A DNA stretch of 64,000 bases from the NCBI RefSeq assembly GCF_016746085.1, contig NZ_JAERTZ010000001.1, positions 1-64,000 on the forward strand, given 5' to 3'. Position 1 is the first letter of the stretch. Each line of letters starts with the position of its first letter. The position numbers and the translations under genes are program-made. This document shows positions 1 to 8,969 of the stretch, one piece after another. Origin of the DNA: Zobellella iuensis (lineage in GTDB: Bacteria > Pseudomonadota > Gammaproteobacteria > Enterobacterales > Aeromonadaceae). Under the pieces are notes generated by a model, which saw nothing but the letters and a program-made list of their open reading frames with translations, was not told the origin of the DNA and did not search any database.

Positions 1-101
1 GTTGTGGTCCCACCTGACCCCATGCCGAACTCAGAAGTGAAACGCACCCGCGCCGATGATAGTGTGGCAGCTGCCATGTGAAAGTAGGTCACTGCCAGGC
101 A
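1..101 (+). rRNA. rrf: 5S rRNA, partial (5' end outside window)
   Basis: The 3' part of a 5S rRNA, with the conserved block CATGCCGAACTCAGAAGTGA. Its end, ACTGCCAGGC, would pair with the missing 5' end. The first ~15 bases lie before the window. The order 5S, tRNA-Thr, 5S is that of the distal end of the E. coli rrnD operon. Confidence 0.93.
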
Positions 102-109
102 CCCAATTT

Positions 110-185
110 GCTGATATAGCTCAGTCGGTAGAGCGCACCCTTGGTAAGGGTGAGGTCCCCAGTTCGAATCCGGGTATCAGCACCA
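110..185 (+). tRNA. tRNA-Thr (GGT anticodon)
   Basis: A complete 76-nt cloverleaf. The acceptor arms GCTGATA and TATCAGC pair, and the anticodon loop TTGGTAA at 141-147 has anticodon GGT at 143-145. The T-loop is TTCGAAT and CCA is encoded at 183-185. It closely matches E. coli thrV, which also sits between two 5S genes, so it should be processed from the rRNA transcript. Confidence 0.97.
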
Positions 186-210
186 TATTACAATTAGATG
201 TAGCAAGTTT

Positions 211-328
211 TGTTTGACTGCCATAGCGTTGTGGTACCACCTGATCCCATGCCGAACTCAGAAGTGAAACGCACCCGCGCCGATGATAGTGTGGCAGCTG
301 CCATGTGAAAGTAGGTCACAGTCAAACA
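211..328 (+). rRNA. rrf: 5S rRNA, second copy, complete
   Basis: A complete 5S rRNA. Its terminal helix pairs TGTTTGACTG (211-220) with CAGTCAAACA (319-328). The body from about 227 on is nearly identical to the first copy. The terminal helix differs: copy one ends ACTGCCAGGC. A strong terminator follows 10 nt later. Confidence 0.95.
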
Positions 329-338
329 CCTATCCCCA

Positions 339-365
339 AGCCCCGCTGAAACAGCGGGGCTTTTT
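339..365 (+). terminator. Rho-independent terminator of the rrn operon
   Basis: AGCCCCGCTG at 339-348 pairs with CAGCGGGGCT at 352-361 around a 3-nt loop and is followed by TTTTT. Confidence 0.93.
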
Positions 366-511
366 CGTTTCTCCCTCTTGGCCTACGTGCGGTTCGCACT
401 TGGTCGGTCATGTGCTCTCTTTCCACCATTAGCTGATCGCTGTCATGGTGCTTGCTGAACCCTATGCCCTATCATGAGGCTCTGGATGGAGGGAACTGAC
501 GTCGACTCGAT

Positions 512-540
512 AAAAGGTGATACCGATCACCTTTTTATAT
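512..540. terminator. Hairpin, possible bidirectional terminator
   Basis: AAAAGGTGA (512-520) and TCACCTTTT (527-535) form a perfect 9-bp stem with a 6-nt loop, with AT-rich sequence on both sides. It lies between the rrn terminator and ccoG. It could be a second terminator or an operator. The rest of 370-647 holds no gene that I can see; the ccoG promoter should lie between here and 648. Confidence 0.5.
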
Positions 541-647
541 TAGTTTTTGCTGCAAAATGCGGCATAACTCGTATTTTATCTGCAAGTTAACAAGAGGTTA
601 CATCTTGTCTGCTAGATAATGCGGTCGCGGTCAGTCAGATTAACAAT

Positions 648-2075
648 GTGAGCATAATGAACGACAAAAACAAGCAGATCGACATCAGAGACGTCACCGG
701 GGCGGTACCTTCCCATCGGCCGACGGATGAAGGCCATATCTATGTACGTTCACAAAAGGGCCAATGGCAGCGGTTGCGCAAGCTGATGGGCTGGTTTTTC
801 ATGCTGCTGTTTGTGGTTGGTCCCTGGCTGAGTTGGGATGGCCGGCAAGCGATACTGCTGGATGTGGAGCATCAGCGCTTTCATATCTTCGCCACCACCA
901 TCTGGCCTCAGGATCTGACCTTGCTGGCCCTTTTGCTGATGGTGGCCGCATTTGGACTTTTCTTTATCACCACCTTCCTGGGGCGGGTGTGGTGTGGTTA
1001 CCTCTGCCCGCAGACGGTGTGGACTTTCCTGTTTATCTGGTTTGAAGAAAAATTTGAAGGCAGTGCCAATAAACGTAAGCAGTTGGATAAATCGCCTTTC
1101 AATTTCAACAAGATATGGAGAAAAGGGGCCAAGCATACCGCCTGGCTGGCTATTTCGTTGTTCACCGGTTTTACCTTTATCGCTTATTTTGTGCCGGTAG
1201 AAGAGTTGGCGATGGGGCTGCTGACCTTCTCAACCAGCTTCTGGGTCGGTTTCTGGGTGCTGTTCTTTGCCTTCTGTACTTATGGTAACGCGGGGTGGAT
1301 GCGCACCATAATGTGTACTCATATGTGTCCTTATTCCCGTTTCCAGTCGGCGATGTTTGACAAGGATACCTATACCGTCAGTTACGATGTAGAGCGGGGT
1401 GAGCAGCGAGGACCCCGTTCCCGCAAGGCCGATCCCAAACAGTTGGGACTGGGTGACTGTATCGACTGCGACCTGTGCGTGCAAGTGTGCCCGGCCGGCA
1501 TCGATATTCGTGACGGTCTGCAATATGAATGTATTAACTGCGGCGCCTGTGTCGATGCCTGTGATCAGACGATGGAGCGGATGGGGTATCCCAAGGGCCT
1601 GATCAGCTACACCACCGAACACAAGCTGCGCCACAAGGAGACCCATGTGGCACGACCCAAGCTGATCGGCTACGGCATCGTCATGGTGGCGATGCTGGCC
1701 GCCTTTGCGTACATGGCATCCAGCATTATGCCGATGGGCATAGAGGTTATCCGTGATCGCAACCAGCTCTATCGGGAAACCAATGAAGGCATGGTGGAGA
1801 ATACTTATACCCTGAAGATCCTGAACAAGACACTGGCGGAAGAAACCTATCTGCTGGCAGTGGAAGGCATGGCAGAGGTCGAATGGATTGGCCCGAGCGA
1901 AGTAACGCTGAAAGCGGGCGAGGTGCTGAGCCTGCCGATTAGCTTATCTGCGGATCCCTACCTGCTTTCGTCCCCGGTCAAGGACATAACCTTTGTACTC
2001 AGTCGCAAGGGGGTAGACCCGAGCGATGGCAAGGCCCTCCTCCATACCGAGAGTAAATTTTTCAGCGCTCGCTAA
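648..2075 (+). CDS. ccoG: Cytochrome c oxidase accessory protein CcoG (RdxA/FixG family)
   Basis: An inner-membrane iron-sulfur protein involved in copper handling during assembly of cbb3-type cytochrome c oxidase. Membrane segments lie near residues 45-63, 88-110, 165-183 and 195-212, with another near 338-360. Two ferredoxin-like clusters are visible: Cys 271/274/277/281 and Cys 295/298/301/305. The C-terminal ~110 residues form the expected periplasmic Ig-like domain. Length (475 aa) is normal. The start is uncertain: GTG at 648 or ATG at 657, neither with a clear Shine-Dalgarno. No ccoNOPQ or ccoS genes lie in the window, so it stands apart from the oxidase operon. Confidence 0.92.
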   Translation: MSIMNDKNKQIDIRDVTGAVPSHRPTDEGHIYVRSQKGQWQRLRKLMGWFFMLLFVVGPWLSWDGRQAILLDVEHQRFHIFATTIWPQDLTLLALLLMVAAFGLFFITTFLGRVWCGYLCPQTVWTFLFIWFEEKFEGSANKRKQLDKSPFNFNKIWRKGAKHTAWLAISLFTGFTFIAYFVPVEELAMGLLTFSTSFWVGFWVLFFAFCTYGNAGWMRTIMCTHMCPYSRFQSAMFDKDTYTVSYDVERGEQRGPRSRKADPKQLGLGDCIDCDLCVQVCPAGIDIRDGLQYECINCGACVDACDQTMERMGYPKGLISYTTEHKLRHKETHVARPKLIGYGIVMVAMLAAFAYMASSIMPMGIEVIRDRNQLYRETNEGMVENTYTLKILNKTLAEETYLLAVEGMAEVEWIGPSEVTLKAGEVLSLPISLSADPYLLSSPVKDITFVLSRKGVDPSDGKALLHTESKFFSAR

Positions 2076-2126
2076 GCTATACTCAGGCCGCGGATAAATA
2101 CCGCGGCCTTATACTATTGGAGTGAT

Positions 2127-3095
2127 ATGAATTATTACCAACTGACCCCGGATGTGATCACCGATGCGCTTGCCAGTGTCGGCGTTTATGTCGATTCGGG
2201 CTTGATGGCACTGAACAGTTATGAAAATAGGGTCTATCGTTTCAAAAATGACGAGCAGGGTGCCCTGGTGGTCAAGTTCTATCGTCCTCAGCGCTGGAGC
2301 CGGGAGCAGATACAGGAAGAACATGATTTTCTACTGGCCCTGGCAGAGGCCGGGGTGAGGGTCGCGGTACCGCTGCAGCATGAATCTGGCACGCTCTGCG
2401 AGTACGAGGGGATACTGTTCGCGGTATGGCCGGCAGTGTCAGGCCGCCAGTTCGAGGCTGATAATCTCGAGCAGCTGGAGGCGTTGGGAGAGCAACTGGC
2501 CCGGCTGCATCTGGTGGGAGCGCGTAGCGAGCTCAAGTACAGGCCGCAACTTTCCACCGATGACTATCTGCGGCGAGCCTGTGAGGTTTTGGAGCTGCAG
2601 GCCGAGATGCCGGTGCGGCTGAAGGGAGAGTTTTTTCCCTTGCTCAAGCGCGTTGCCGAGCGAGCCACGGAGCTGTATCGCCCCAGGAAACAGCTGACGC
2701 TGCATTGTGACTGCCATGCCAGCAACATCTTGTGGCGCGACGGTCCCTGGTTGCTTGATTTCGATGATTGCCGCCGGGGGCCTGCGGTTCAGGATCTGTG
2801 GATGATGCTCAGTGGCAGCCGGCAGGAGCAACTAGTGCAGTTGGACACCCTGCTGGCCGGCTATGAAACGGTGCGGGAGTTCGATGCGGCCGAGCTGGCC
2901 CTGATTGAACCACTGCGGGCCATGCGCATGGTCAACTACATGGCCTGGCTGGCGGCGCGCTGGTCCGATCCTGCCTTTCCCGCCAACTTCCCCTGGTTTA
3001 ACACCGAGGATTACTGGCAGCAACAAATCAAGGTGCTGACCGAGCAGCTGCAGAGCCTGGAAGCGCCGCCATTGTCCTTGACGTCCTGGAACTGA
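2127..3095 (+). CDS. srkA: Stress response serine/threonine kinase SrkA (YihE)
   Basis: A cytoplasmic protein kinase of the aminoglycoside-phosphotransferase fold, linked in E. coli to envelope stress and survival. The catalytic loop HCDCHASNIL lies near residue 192 and the metal-binding DFDDC near 211. The length (322 aa) fits the E. coli protein. GGAG at 2119-2122 precedes the ATG. dsbA follows 40 bp downstream, the same pairing as E. coli yihE-dsbA, where the two genes are co-transcribed; the short gap here suggests the same. Confidence 0.93.
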   Translation: MNYYQLTPDVITDALASVGVYVDSGLMALNSYENRVYRFKNDEQGALVVKFYRPQRWSREQIQEEHDFLLALAEAGVRVAVPLQHESGTLCEYEGILFAVWPAVSGRQFEADNLEQLEALGEQLARLHLVGARSELKYRPQLSTDDYLRRACEVLELQAEMPVRLKGEFFPLLKRVAERATELYRPRKQLTLHCDCHASNILWRDGPWLLDFDDCRRGPAVQDLWMMLSGSRQEQLVQLDTLLAGYETVREFDAAELALIEPLRAMRMVNYMAWLAARWSDPAFPANFPWFNTEDYWQQQIKVLTEQLQSLEAPPLSLTSWN

Positions 3096-3135
3096 TTACT
3101 TAACTTGAAGCAGCCTTTACTGAATAGGATTGAGT

Positions 3136-3738
3136 ATGAAAAAGTTAGTCTTTGCCTTGTTGACCCTGTTGCTGGCGCCGCTGGCCCATGCCGCGCCCGA
3201 ATTCAAGGAGGGGGTGGAGTATACGGTGGTGAAGGAAACGGCCAGCAGCAAGCCGGAAGTCACCGAATTTTTCTCTTATGTCTGCCCCCATTGCTACAGC
3301 TTTCAACCGCTGATGAACCAGTTGTCCGAGCGGGTACCCGAGGCGCAGCTCAAGAAAGTACCGGTTTCCTTCCTGGGACGGGAAATGGGGCCAGTGTTGC
3401 AGCGGGCCTATGGCGCGGCTGTTCTGCTCGAGGTTGAGGATAAACTGACACCGGCTATCTTCGATCAGATCCATCGGCAGAAGAAAATGCCCAACACCCT
3501 GGATGATATCAGGGCAATTTTTGTCGCGCAGGGCGTCGAGCAAAAAGCCTTCGACGGGGTGATAAACAGCTTTGCCCTGAACGGCATGGTTGCCCAGTAC
3601 GACCGGGCGACCGAAAACTTTAATGTACGCGGCACCCCGACCATCGTCGTCAAGGGAAAGTATCAACTCAATATGAGTGAGATTGGCTCAGAAGACAGGT
3701 TTTACCGGGTGGTGGAATACCTGCTGACGGCTGACTGA
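3136..3738 (+). CDS. dsbA: Periplasmic thiol:disulfide oxidoreductase DsbA
   Basis: This protein introduces disulfide bonds into secreted proteins and is re-oxidised by DsbB. A signal peptide covers residues 1-19 and ends LAHA-A. The mature thioredoxin-fold domain has the active site CPHC at 50-53 and the cis-proline loop RGTPT near 168. The ATG at 3136 is chosen because AGGA at 3126-3129 is well placed and it starts the basic signal sequence MKK; an upstream TTG at 3130 is possible. A GC-rich terminator follows. Confidence 0.96.
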   Translation: MKKLVFALLTLLLAPLAHAAPEFKEGVEYTVVKETASSKPEVTEFFSYVCPHCYSFQPLMNQLSERVPEAQLKKVPVSFLGREMGPVLQRAYGAAVLLEVEDKLTPAIFDQIHRQKKMPNTLDDIRAIFVAQGVEQKAFDGVINSFALNGMVAQYDRATENFNVRGTPTIVVKGKYQLNMSEIGSEDRFYRVVEYLLTAD

Positions 3739-3756
3739 CTCCGGCTTCCGGCCCTG

Positions 3757-3784
3757 GGGCCAGCCTCGTGGGCTGGCCCTTTTC
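3757..3784 (+). terminator. Terminator after dsbA
   Basis: GGGCCAGCC (3757-3765) pairs with GGCTGGCCC (3771-3779) and is followed by TTTT. It also abuts the stop of the convergent gene at 3783. Confidence 0.85.
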
Positions 3785-4100
3785 AGTTACTGGGGGTGGG
3801 GGCGTTACGCTTGGCCGGCGGTATGAGATGTATGTTGGATACCGGCTCCTGATAATGGCCGCTCTGAGTCTGCCAATGTTCGGTAGGCAGATGAAACAGG
3901 TAGAATTTCTCCCTGTGGGTATCGGTGACAAAGCCCATTCCCTGCAGCGCCAGTTCGTAATGAATGTCCGTGATAAATTCGTGGGTGAAACGTTGCCGTC
4001 CGGACAGGGTGGCGATATCGCTCTTGGTGAGATAGACCCCGGACTTTACTTCCCTGAAGCGTTCATGCAGCCAACCGGCGAACTCCTTGGCACTCTTCAT
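3783..4100 (-). CDS. Hypothetical protein, 105 aa
   Basis: I do not recognise this family. The product is a soluble, slightly basic protein with no signal peptide or membrane segment. It starts MKSAKEFAGWLHERFREV and ends in a Pro/Asn-rich tail. The helical first half suggests a small winged-helix or regulatory fold, but no diagnostic motif is visible. It lies 66 bp downstream of comM on the same strand, so co-transcription is plausible. Confidence 0.7.
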   Translation of the reverse strand: MKSAKEFAGWLHERFREVKSGVYLTKSDIATLSGRQRFTHEFITDIHYELALQGMGFVTDTHREKFYLFHLPTEHWQTQSGHYQEPVSNIHLIPPAKRNAPTPSN

Positions 4101-4166
4101 ATTGATTTCCCTGTCAAACAGTGAGCGTTTCCTTAAGGTAGAGCAGTTTTTCCGTTTTTGCAGCCC

Positions 4167-5678
4167 TTATTCCTGCAGCCGGTGCAACAGCCTGTCCATG
4201 GCTCTGTAGCCCAGTGCCTCTATCAGGTGGGGCCGGGCAATGGCCGGCTCTCCGGCCAGATCGGCAATGGTGCGGGCTACCCTGATCAACTTATGCCAGG
4301 CCCGGATCGACAATTTCATCCGGTGCAGCGCCTGTTCCAGAAAGAGGGCGTCTGCCCGGCTGAGCGGGCAATAGCGTTCCAGTTCGGCGGCACCGAGCCG
4401 GGCATTGGTCTTGCCTGCCCGCGCCAGCTGCCGGGTCCGGGCCGCCAGCACTCGATCACGTACTTGTTCCGAGCTTTCCACGGGGGGACGCGGGCGGCTG
4501 AGCTCACCGGGCGGCAGCAGCGGGATTTCTACCGACAGATCGAAGCGATCGAGGAAGGGGCCGGAAATTTTGCTTAAATAGCGCAGTATCTGTTCGGAAG
4601 AACTGCGACTGCGGCCGTCTTCATAATGTCCGCAGGGACTCGGATTCATGGCCCCGATCAGCTGGAAGCGGGCGGGAAAAGTGACCCTGTGGGCGGCGCG
4701 GGAAATGGACACGGAGCCGGTTTCCAGCGGCTCGCGCAGGGCATCCAGCACCCGCCGCTCGAACTCGGTCATTTCATCGAGAAACAGCACGCCGTTATGG
4801 GCCAGGGATATTTCTCCCGGCTTGGGATAGCTGCCACCGCCCACCAGGGCAACGGCAGATGCCGAGTGATGAGGCTGCCGAAAGGCCCGTAGCAGCCAGC
4901 GCTCGGGATCCAGTCCCATACCGCTGATGGAGCGGACAGTGGCGGCTTCCAGTGCTTCTTCTTCCGTCATGGGGGGCAATAGCCCGGGCAAACGACTGGC
5001 CAGCATGCTCTTGCCGGTTCCCGGTGGCCCGAGCAGCAGCAGATTGTGCTCTCCGGCCGCGCTGATCTCCAGCGCCCGCTTACCGCTTTCCTGTCCGATC
5101 ACATCGCTGAGATCTGCTGCATCGCTCTTGTGATCCGGGATGACCGGCTCGGGGGCGGCCAAGTCTCCCTGTTGCTGTAACCAGGCGGTAATGGCCAGTA
5201 GATGGGGGGCGAGTCGGGCGGGGCTGGGGAGGATGACGCCGGCTTCGCTGCCGTTGTCGCTGGGCAGCACCAGTTGTCGCCTGCTGTCACGGGCCGCCAG
5301 TACGGCCGGCAACGCTCCCCTGATGGGACGCAGCGCGCCGGTGAGGGCCAGTTCCCCCAGGAACTCCAGCTGCTCCAGCATGACCAAGGGGAGCTGCCCT
5401 GAGGCGGCCAGAATGGCAATGGCGATGGGCAGATCGAAGCGCCCCCCCTCCTTGGGCAGGTCGGCAGGGGCCAGGTTGACGGTGATGCGTTTGGCGGGGA
5501 ACTCGAAACCCGAGTTGAGCAGGGCGCTGCGCACCCGATCGCGGGCTTCCTTGACGGTGGTTTCCGGCAAACCGACGATATTGAATGCCGGCAGGCCGTT
5601 GGCCAGGTGGGCCTCAACGGTGACCAGTGGCGCGGTAACGCCCAGGCTGGCGCGAGCAAAAACAACGGCGAGTGACAT
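4167..5678 (-). CDS. comM: YifB/ComM family Mg-chelatase-like AAA+ ATPase
   Basis: A hexameric AAA+ helicase. In naturally competent species ComM drives branch migration during chromosomal integration of transformed DNA. The N-terminal ~190 residues form the ChlI/Lon-type domain. The ATPase core carries Walker A GPPGTGKS and Walker B LFLDEM, and a C-terminal Mg_chelatase_C domain follows. The length (503 aa) matches E. coli YifB. In E. coli this gene also sits next to ilvL, transcribed away from the ilv operon, exactly as here. GGGAGA precedes the ATG. Whether the host is transformable cannot be told from this window. Confidence 0.94.
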   Translation of the reverse strand: MSLAVVFARASLGVTAPLVTVEAHLANGLPAFNIVGLPETTVKEARDRVRSALLNSGFEFPAKRITVNLAPADLPKEGGRFDLPIAIAILAASGQLPLVMLEQLEFLGELALTGALRPIRGALPAVLAARDSRRQLVLPSDNGSEAGVILPSPARLAPHLLAITAWLQQQGDLAAPEPVIPDHKSDAADLSDVIGQESGKRALEISAAGEHNLLLLGPPGTGKSMLASRLPGLLPPMTEEEALEAATVRSISGMGLDPERWLLRAFRQPHHSASAVALVGGGSYPKPGEISLAHNGVLFLDEMTEFERRVLDALREPLETGSVSISRAAHRVTFPARFQLIGAMNPSPCGHYEDGRSRSSSEQILRYLSKISGPFLDRFDLSVEIPLLPPGELSRPRPPVESSEQVRDRVLAARTRQLARAGKTNARLGAAELERYCPLSRADALFLEQALHRMKLSIRAWHKLIRVARTIADLAGEPAIARPHLIEALGYRAMDRLLHRLQE

Positions 5679-5872
5679 CCCGGTCTCCCTAATATTATAT
5701 TTCAGTAAAATCGTTTTTATTGGTTTTTAGTTCCACCTTTTTTCAACCCTAAATCGCCCTTTATTTGATTTTGTGAACAAGAAAGTCTTGTCTAGTGTAG
5801 GTCATCATGCTAGTTCTATAGGGCAGTTGGGTCGGACGTTCCGAATCCCCCCCTAATTTTTATGGTCGGTAT

Positions 5873-5965
5873 ATGAATCTGTTCGTACGTTTCGTCAGCA
5901 TTATCGTGGTCCTAGTGGTGATTATTAAATCACCGCTCGGGGCGCTGTGGTCTGACGAAAAGTAG
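5873..5965 (+). CDS. ilvL: ilv operon leader peptide IlvL, 30 aa
   Basis: A small ORF starting MNLFVRFVSIIVVLVVII. It is packed with regulatory codons: four Ile, seven Val and four Leu in 30 codons, with an uninterrupted Ile-Ile-Val-Val-Leu-Val-Val-Ile-Ile stretch at codons 10-18. It sits 97 bp before ilvG and overlaps the first half of the attenuator. Ribosome stalling here under Ile, Val or Leu shortage should switch the leader RNA to its read-through form. Confidence 0.93.
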   Translation: MNLFVRFVSIIVVLVVIIKSPLGALWSDEK

Positions 5966-6023
5966 AACAACCGGCAGACAACAACGCAAAACCCCCGAGC
6001 CAACCGCTCGGGGGTTTTTTTTT
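5890..6023 (+). terminator. ilvGMEDA transcription attenuator
   Basis: Three alternative pairings are visible. The protector joins TTTCGTCAG (5890-5898) to CTGACGAAA (5952-5960), with the Ile/Val codons in its loop. The antiterminator joins GCTCGGGG (5935-5942) to CCCCGAGC (5993-6000). The terminator joins ACCCCCGAGC (5991-6000) to GCTCGGGGGT (6006-6015) and ends in nine T. The antiterminator uses the 5' arm of the terminator, so the two exclude each other, as in the E. coli ilv leader. Confidence 0.93.
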
Positions 6024-6061
6024 AAACCGGCTTTGGTAGCAAAACAGGGACAGCAACGAAG

Positions 6062-7705
6062 ATGAATGGCGCACAGTACATTGTTCAGGCATTAAAACAA
6101 CAGGGGGTAACCCAGATATTCGGTTATCCCGGCGGCGCCATCATGCCGCTCTACGATGCCCTCTACGACGGCGGAGTCGAGCACCTGCTGTGTCGTCATG
6201 AGCAGGCGGCCGCCCTGGCGGCGGTGGGCTATGCCAGAGCCAGTGGTCAGGTAGGGGTGTGCATGGCCACCTCGGGCCCCGGTGCCACCAACCTGATCAC
6301 CGGTCTGGCCGACGCCATGCTTGATTCCATTCCCGTGGTGGCCATCACCGGCCAGGTGCCCATGGCGGCGATCGGCACCGATGCTTTTCAGGAAGTGGAC
6401 GTGCTGGGCATGTCCCTGTCCTGCACCAAGCATTCCTATCTGGTGGAAAACGTCGAGGATCTTGGCGCTATCATCGCCGAAGCTTTCGAAATAGCCCGTT
6501 CGGGCCGACCCGGCCCGGTCTTGATTGATGTGCCCAAAAATATCCAGGTGGCGCTGGTTGAAACTAAATATACGACTCCGGTTGAGGCTGAAACCAATGC
6601 CCTGGATCAGGAAGCGCTGGCGCAGGCCAGGGCCCTGCTGGCCGCGGCCAGCAAGCCGGTGCTCTACGTGGGCGGCGGGGTCGGCATGGCCGGCGCCGAG
6701 GCAGAATTACGTGCTTTTGCCCGAGTCTGCCGGCTGCCGACGGTAACCACGCTGAAGGGTATCGGCACCCTGGATCCAGACGATGAACTGTTTTTGGGCA
6801 TGCTCGGCATGCACGGCACAAAAGCTGCCAATTTGGCTGTTCAGCAGAGTGATCTGCTGATTGTGGTCGGCGCCCGTTTCGACGACAGGGTCACCGGCAA
6901 ACTGGACGCCTTTGCCGTCAACGCCAAGGTGATCCACCTGGACAAGGACGCCGCCGAATTCGGCAAGGTGCGCCACGCCCATGTGGGTATGGATGCCGAG
7001 TTGCAGCAAGTGTTGCCCCTGCTGGGCCGGGGCGAGCTGGACATCGATGGCTGGCGTGACCGGTGCCGGCGGCTCAAGGCCGAACACGGCTGGCGCTATG
7101 ATCACCCGGGCGAGGCCATCTACGCGCCGCTGATGCTCAAGCAACTGAGCGAGGCGCTGGACGACAATGCCATGGTCAGCTGCGACGTGGGCCAGCACCA
7201 GATGTGGGTGGCCCAGCACATGCGCTTTACCAGCCCGCGCAATCACCTGAGCAGCGCCGGGCTGGGCACCATGGGCTTCGGCCTGCCCGCCGCCATCGGC
7301 GCCAAGTTGGCCAGGCCGGAGCACACTTCGGTGCTGGTGTCCGGCGACGGCTCCTTCATGATGAACGTGCAGGAGCTGGGTACCCTCAAGCGGGCCCAGT
7401 TGCCGGTGAAGATGGTACTGCTCGACAACCAGCGCCTCGGCATGGTGCGCCAGTGGCAGGAGCTGTTCTTCGACGGCCGTTACAGCGAAACCATCCTCAC
7501 CGACAACCCGGATTTCGTGGCCATGGCCGCCGCTTTCGATATTCCCGGTGAAACCATTACCCGCAAGGAAGAAGTCGAGCCGGCCATCCAGCGCATGCTG
7601 GCCGCCGAGTCCGCCTACTTGCTGCACGTCCGTATTTCAGAGGAAGAAAACGTCTGGCCCTTGGTGCCGCCGGGCGTCGCCAATGACCAGATGATGGAGA
7701 GATAA
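6062..7705 (+). CDS. ilvG: Acetolactate synthase II large subunit
   Basis: A thiamine-diphosphate enzyme that condenses two pyruvates to acetolactate, or pyruvate with 2-oxobutyrate; the first common step of Val/Leu/Ile synthesis. The order is an N-terminal PYR domain with the catalytic Glu in LCRHEQAAA, a central FAD-binding domain, and a C-terminal PP domain with the ThDP motif starting GDGSFMMN. Length is 547 aa and the frame is intact, unlike the frameshifted ilvG of E. coli K-12. It pairs with the IlvM subunit encoded 2 nt downstream. Confidence 0.96.
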   Translation: MNGAQYIVQALKQQGVTQIFGYPGGAIMPLYDALYDGGVEHLLCRHEQAAALAAVGYARASGQVGVCMATSGPGATNLITGLADAMLDSIPVVAITGQVPMAAIGTDAFQEVDVLGMSLSCTKHSYLVENVEDLGAIIAEAFEIARSGRPGPVLIDVPKNIQVALVETKYTTPVEAETNALDQEALAQARALLAAASKPVLYVGGGVGMAGAEAELRAFARVCRLPTVTTLKGIGTLDPDDELFLGMLGMHGTKAANLAVQQSDLLIVVGARFDDRVTGKLDAFAVNAKVIHLDKDAAEFGKVRHAHVGMDAELQQVLPLLGRGELDIDGWRDRCRRLKAEHGWRYDHPGEAIYAPLMLKQLSEALDDNAMVSCDVGQHQMWVAQHMRFTSPRNHLSSAGLGTMGFGLPAAIGAKLARPEHTSVLVSGDGSFMMNVQELGTLKRAQLPVKMVLLDNQRLGMVRQWQELFFDGRYSETILTDNPDFVAMAAAFDIPGETITRKEEVEPAIQRMLAAESAYLLHVRISEEENVWPLVPPGVANDQMMER

Positions 7706-7707
7706 GC

Positions 7708-7968
7708 ATGAACCAGCATAATTTGCACATTGAAACCCAGTTCCGCCCAGAAGTGCTCGAGCGGGTATTGAGGGTGACCCGCCACCGCGGGTTCCGGGTG
7801 GATGACATGGAAATGTCCACCTCGGCCGATTGTCAAAGCGTTAATATTAGGGTTACTGTCAGTGGCGAAAGGCCTATCCAGTTGTTAAGCCGCCAGCTTG
7901 AAAAACTGATGGACGTCACCCGCGTCGAAGCGCGGTCAATGGAACAACGACTCAGAAAAACGGCTTGA
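7708..7968 (+). CDS. ilvM: Acetolactate synthase II small regulatory subunit
   Basis: An ACT-domain protein of 86 aa, needed for activity and stability of the IlvG isozyme. The fold is visible in LHIETQFRPEVLERVLRVTR followed by the VNIRVTV strand. In enterics the II isozyme is relatively valine-insensitive. Only 2 nt separate it from the ilvG stop, and its ribosome site lies inside ilvG, which points to translational coupling. Confidence 0.92.
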   Translation: MNQHNLHIETQFRPEVLERVLRVTRHRGFRVDDMEMSTSADCQSVNIRVTVSGERPIQLLSRQLEKLMDVTRVEARSMEQRLRKTA

Positions 7969-7979
7969 GGAACATAATA

Positions 7980-8903
7980 ATGTCTACCGCCAACTACATC
8001 TGGTTCAATGGAGATATGGTGCCCTGGGACAAGGCCCAGGTGCATGTGATGAGCCACGCCCTGCATTACGGCTCTTCGGTATTCGAAGGCATCCGGGCCT
8101 ACAATACTCCCGCAGGGCCAGCTATCTTCCGCCTGGAGGAGCACGTGCAACGGCTGTTCGATTCCGCCAAGATCTACCGGATGAACATCCCCTACACCAA
8201 GGCTGCGTTGATGGATGCCTGTCGGGAGGCGGTAGCCAAGAATGAGCTGGACAGCGCCTACCTGCGGCCGCTGGTGTTTATCGGCAATGTCGGCATGGGG
8301 CTGAATGCCCCCAGGGACGTGCCCTGCGAGGTGATCATCGCCGCCATTCCCTGGGGCGCCTACCTGGGCGAAGAAGGGCTGGAAAACGGGGTGGACGTGT
8401 GCGTGACCTCCTGGAACCGGCTGGCGCCCAACACCATGCCCACCGGCGCCAAGGCCGGCGGCAACTATCTGTCTTCCCAGCTGATTTCCGGTGAGGCCAA
8501 GCGCCATGGCTATTCCGAGGGCATTTCCCTGGACGTGCACGGCCACCTGAGCGAAGGCGCCGGCGAGAACCTGTTCCTGATCAAGAACAAGGTGCTGTAT
8601 ACCCCGCCGGTCACCGCCTGTATCCTGCCCGGCATCACCCGCGATACCCTGATGACCCTGGCCCGCGAGGCCGGCTACCAGGTGCGGGAAGAGGCCATCG
8701 CCCGCGAGGCCCTGTACCTGGCCGACGAGATGTTCATGACAGGTACCGCCGCCGAGGTGACCCCGGTACGCAGCGTGGACGGCATCACCCTGGGCGAGGG
8801 CAAACGCGGCCCGGTGACCGCCGAGCTGCAGCAAGCTTTCTTCGGCCTGTTCGACGGCAGCACCCGGGACAAATGGGGCTGGCTCACCCCGGTAAAAGAT
8901 TAA
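7980..8903 (+). CDS. ilvE: Branched-chain amino acid aminotransferase
   Basis: A class IV PLP aminotransferase that catalyses the last step of Ile, Val and Leu synthesis with glutamate as amino donor. Conserved blocks are HYGSSVFEGIRAY near residue 36, AKAGGNYLSS and SEGAGENLFL. The ATG at 7980 is chosen because TGAGGA at 7966-7971 is a good ribosome site and MSTANYIWFNG is the expected start; the upstream TTG at 7965 lies inside the ilvM stop region. The length is 307 aa. Confidence 0.96.
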   Translation: MSTANYIWFNGDMVPWDKAQVHVMSHALHYGSSVFEGIRAYNTPAGPAIFRLEEHVQRLFDSAKIYRMNIPYTKAALMDACREAVAKNELDSAYLRPLVFIGNVGMGLNAPRDVPCEVIIAAIPWGAYLGEEGLENGVDVCVTSWNRLAPNTMPTGAKAGGNYLSSQLISGEAKRHGYSEGISLDVHGHLSEGAGENLFLIKNKVLYTPPVTACILPGITRDTLMTLAREAGYQVREEAIAREALYLADEMFMTGTAAEVTPVRSVDGITLGEGKRGPVTAELQQAFFGLFDGSTRDKWGWLTPVKD

Positions 8904-8916
8904 GCACAGATGGAGA

Positions 8917-8945
8917 AGGGACGCCGCGGGCGTCCCTGATTTTCT
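8917..8945 (+). terminator. Hairpin in the ilvE-ilvD gap
   Basis: AGGGACGCC (8917-8925) pairs perfectly with GGCGTCCCT (8929-8937) and GATTTT follows. The weak T-tract makes it a partial terminator or an mRNA processing/stability hairpin that could lower ilvD and ilvA expression relative to ilvGME. Confidence 0.55.
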
Positions 8946-8969
8946 CACGTAATTTCAGGAGTGAAAGCA

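Noticed and set aside
5788-5816. ilv promoter TTGTCT-N17-TAGTTC
   Set aside because: Spacing is right but the -10 is too weak to call; the true promoter should be somewhere in 5700-5860.
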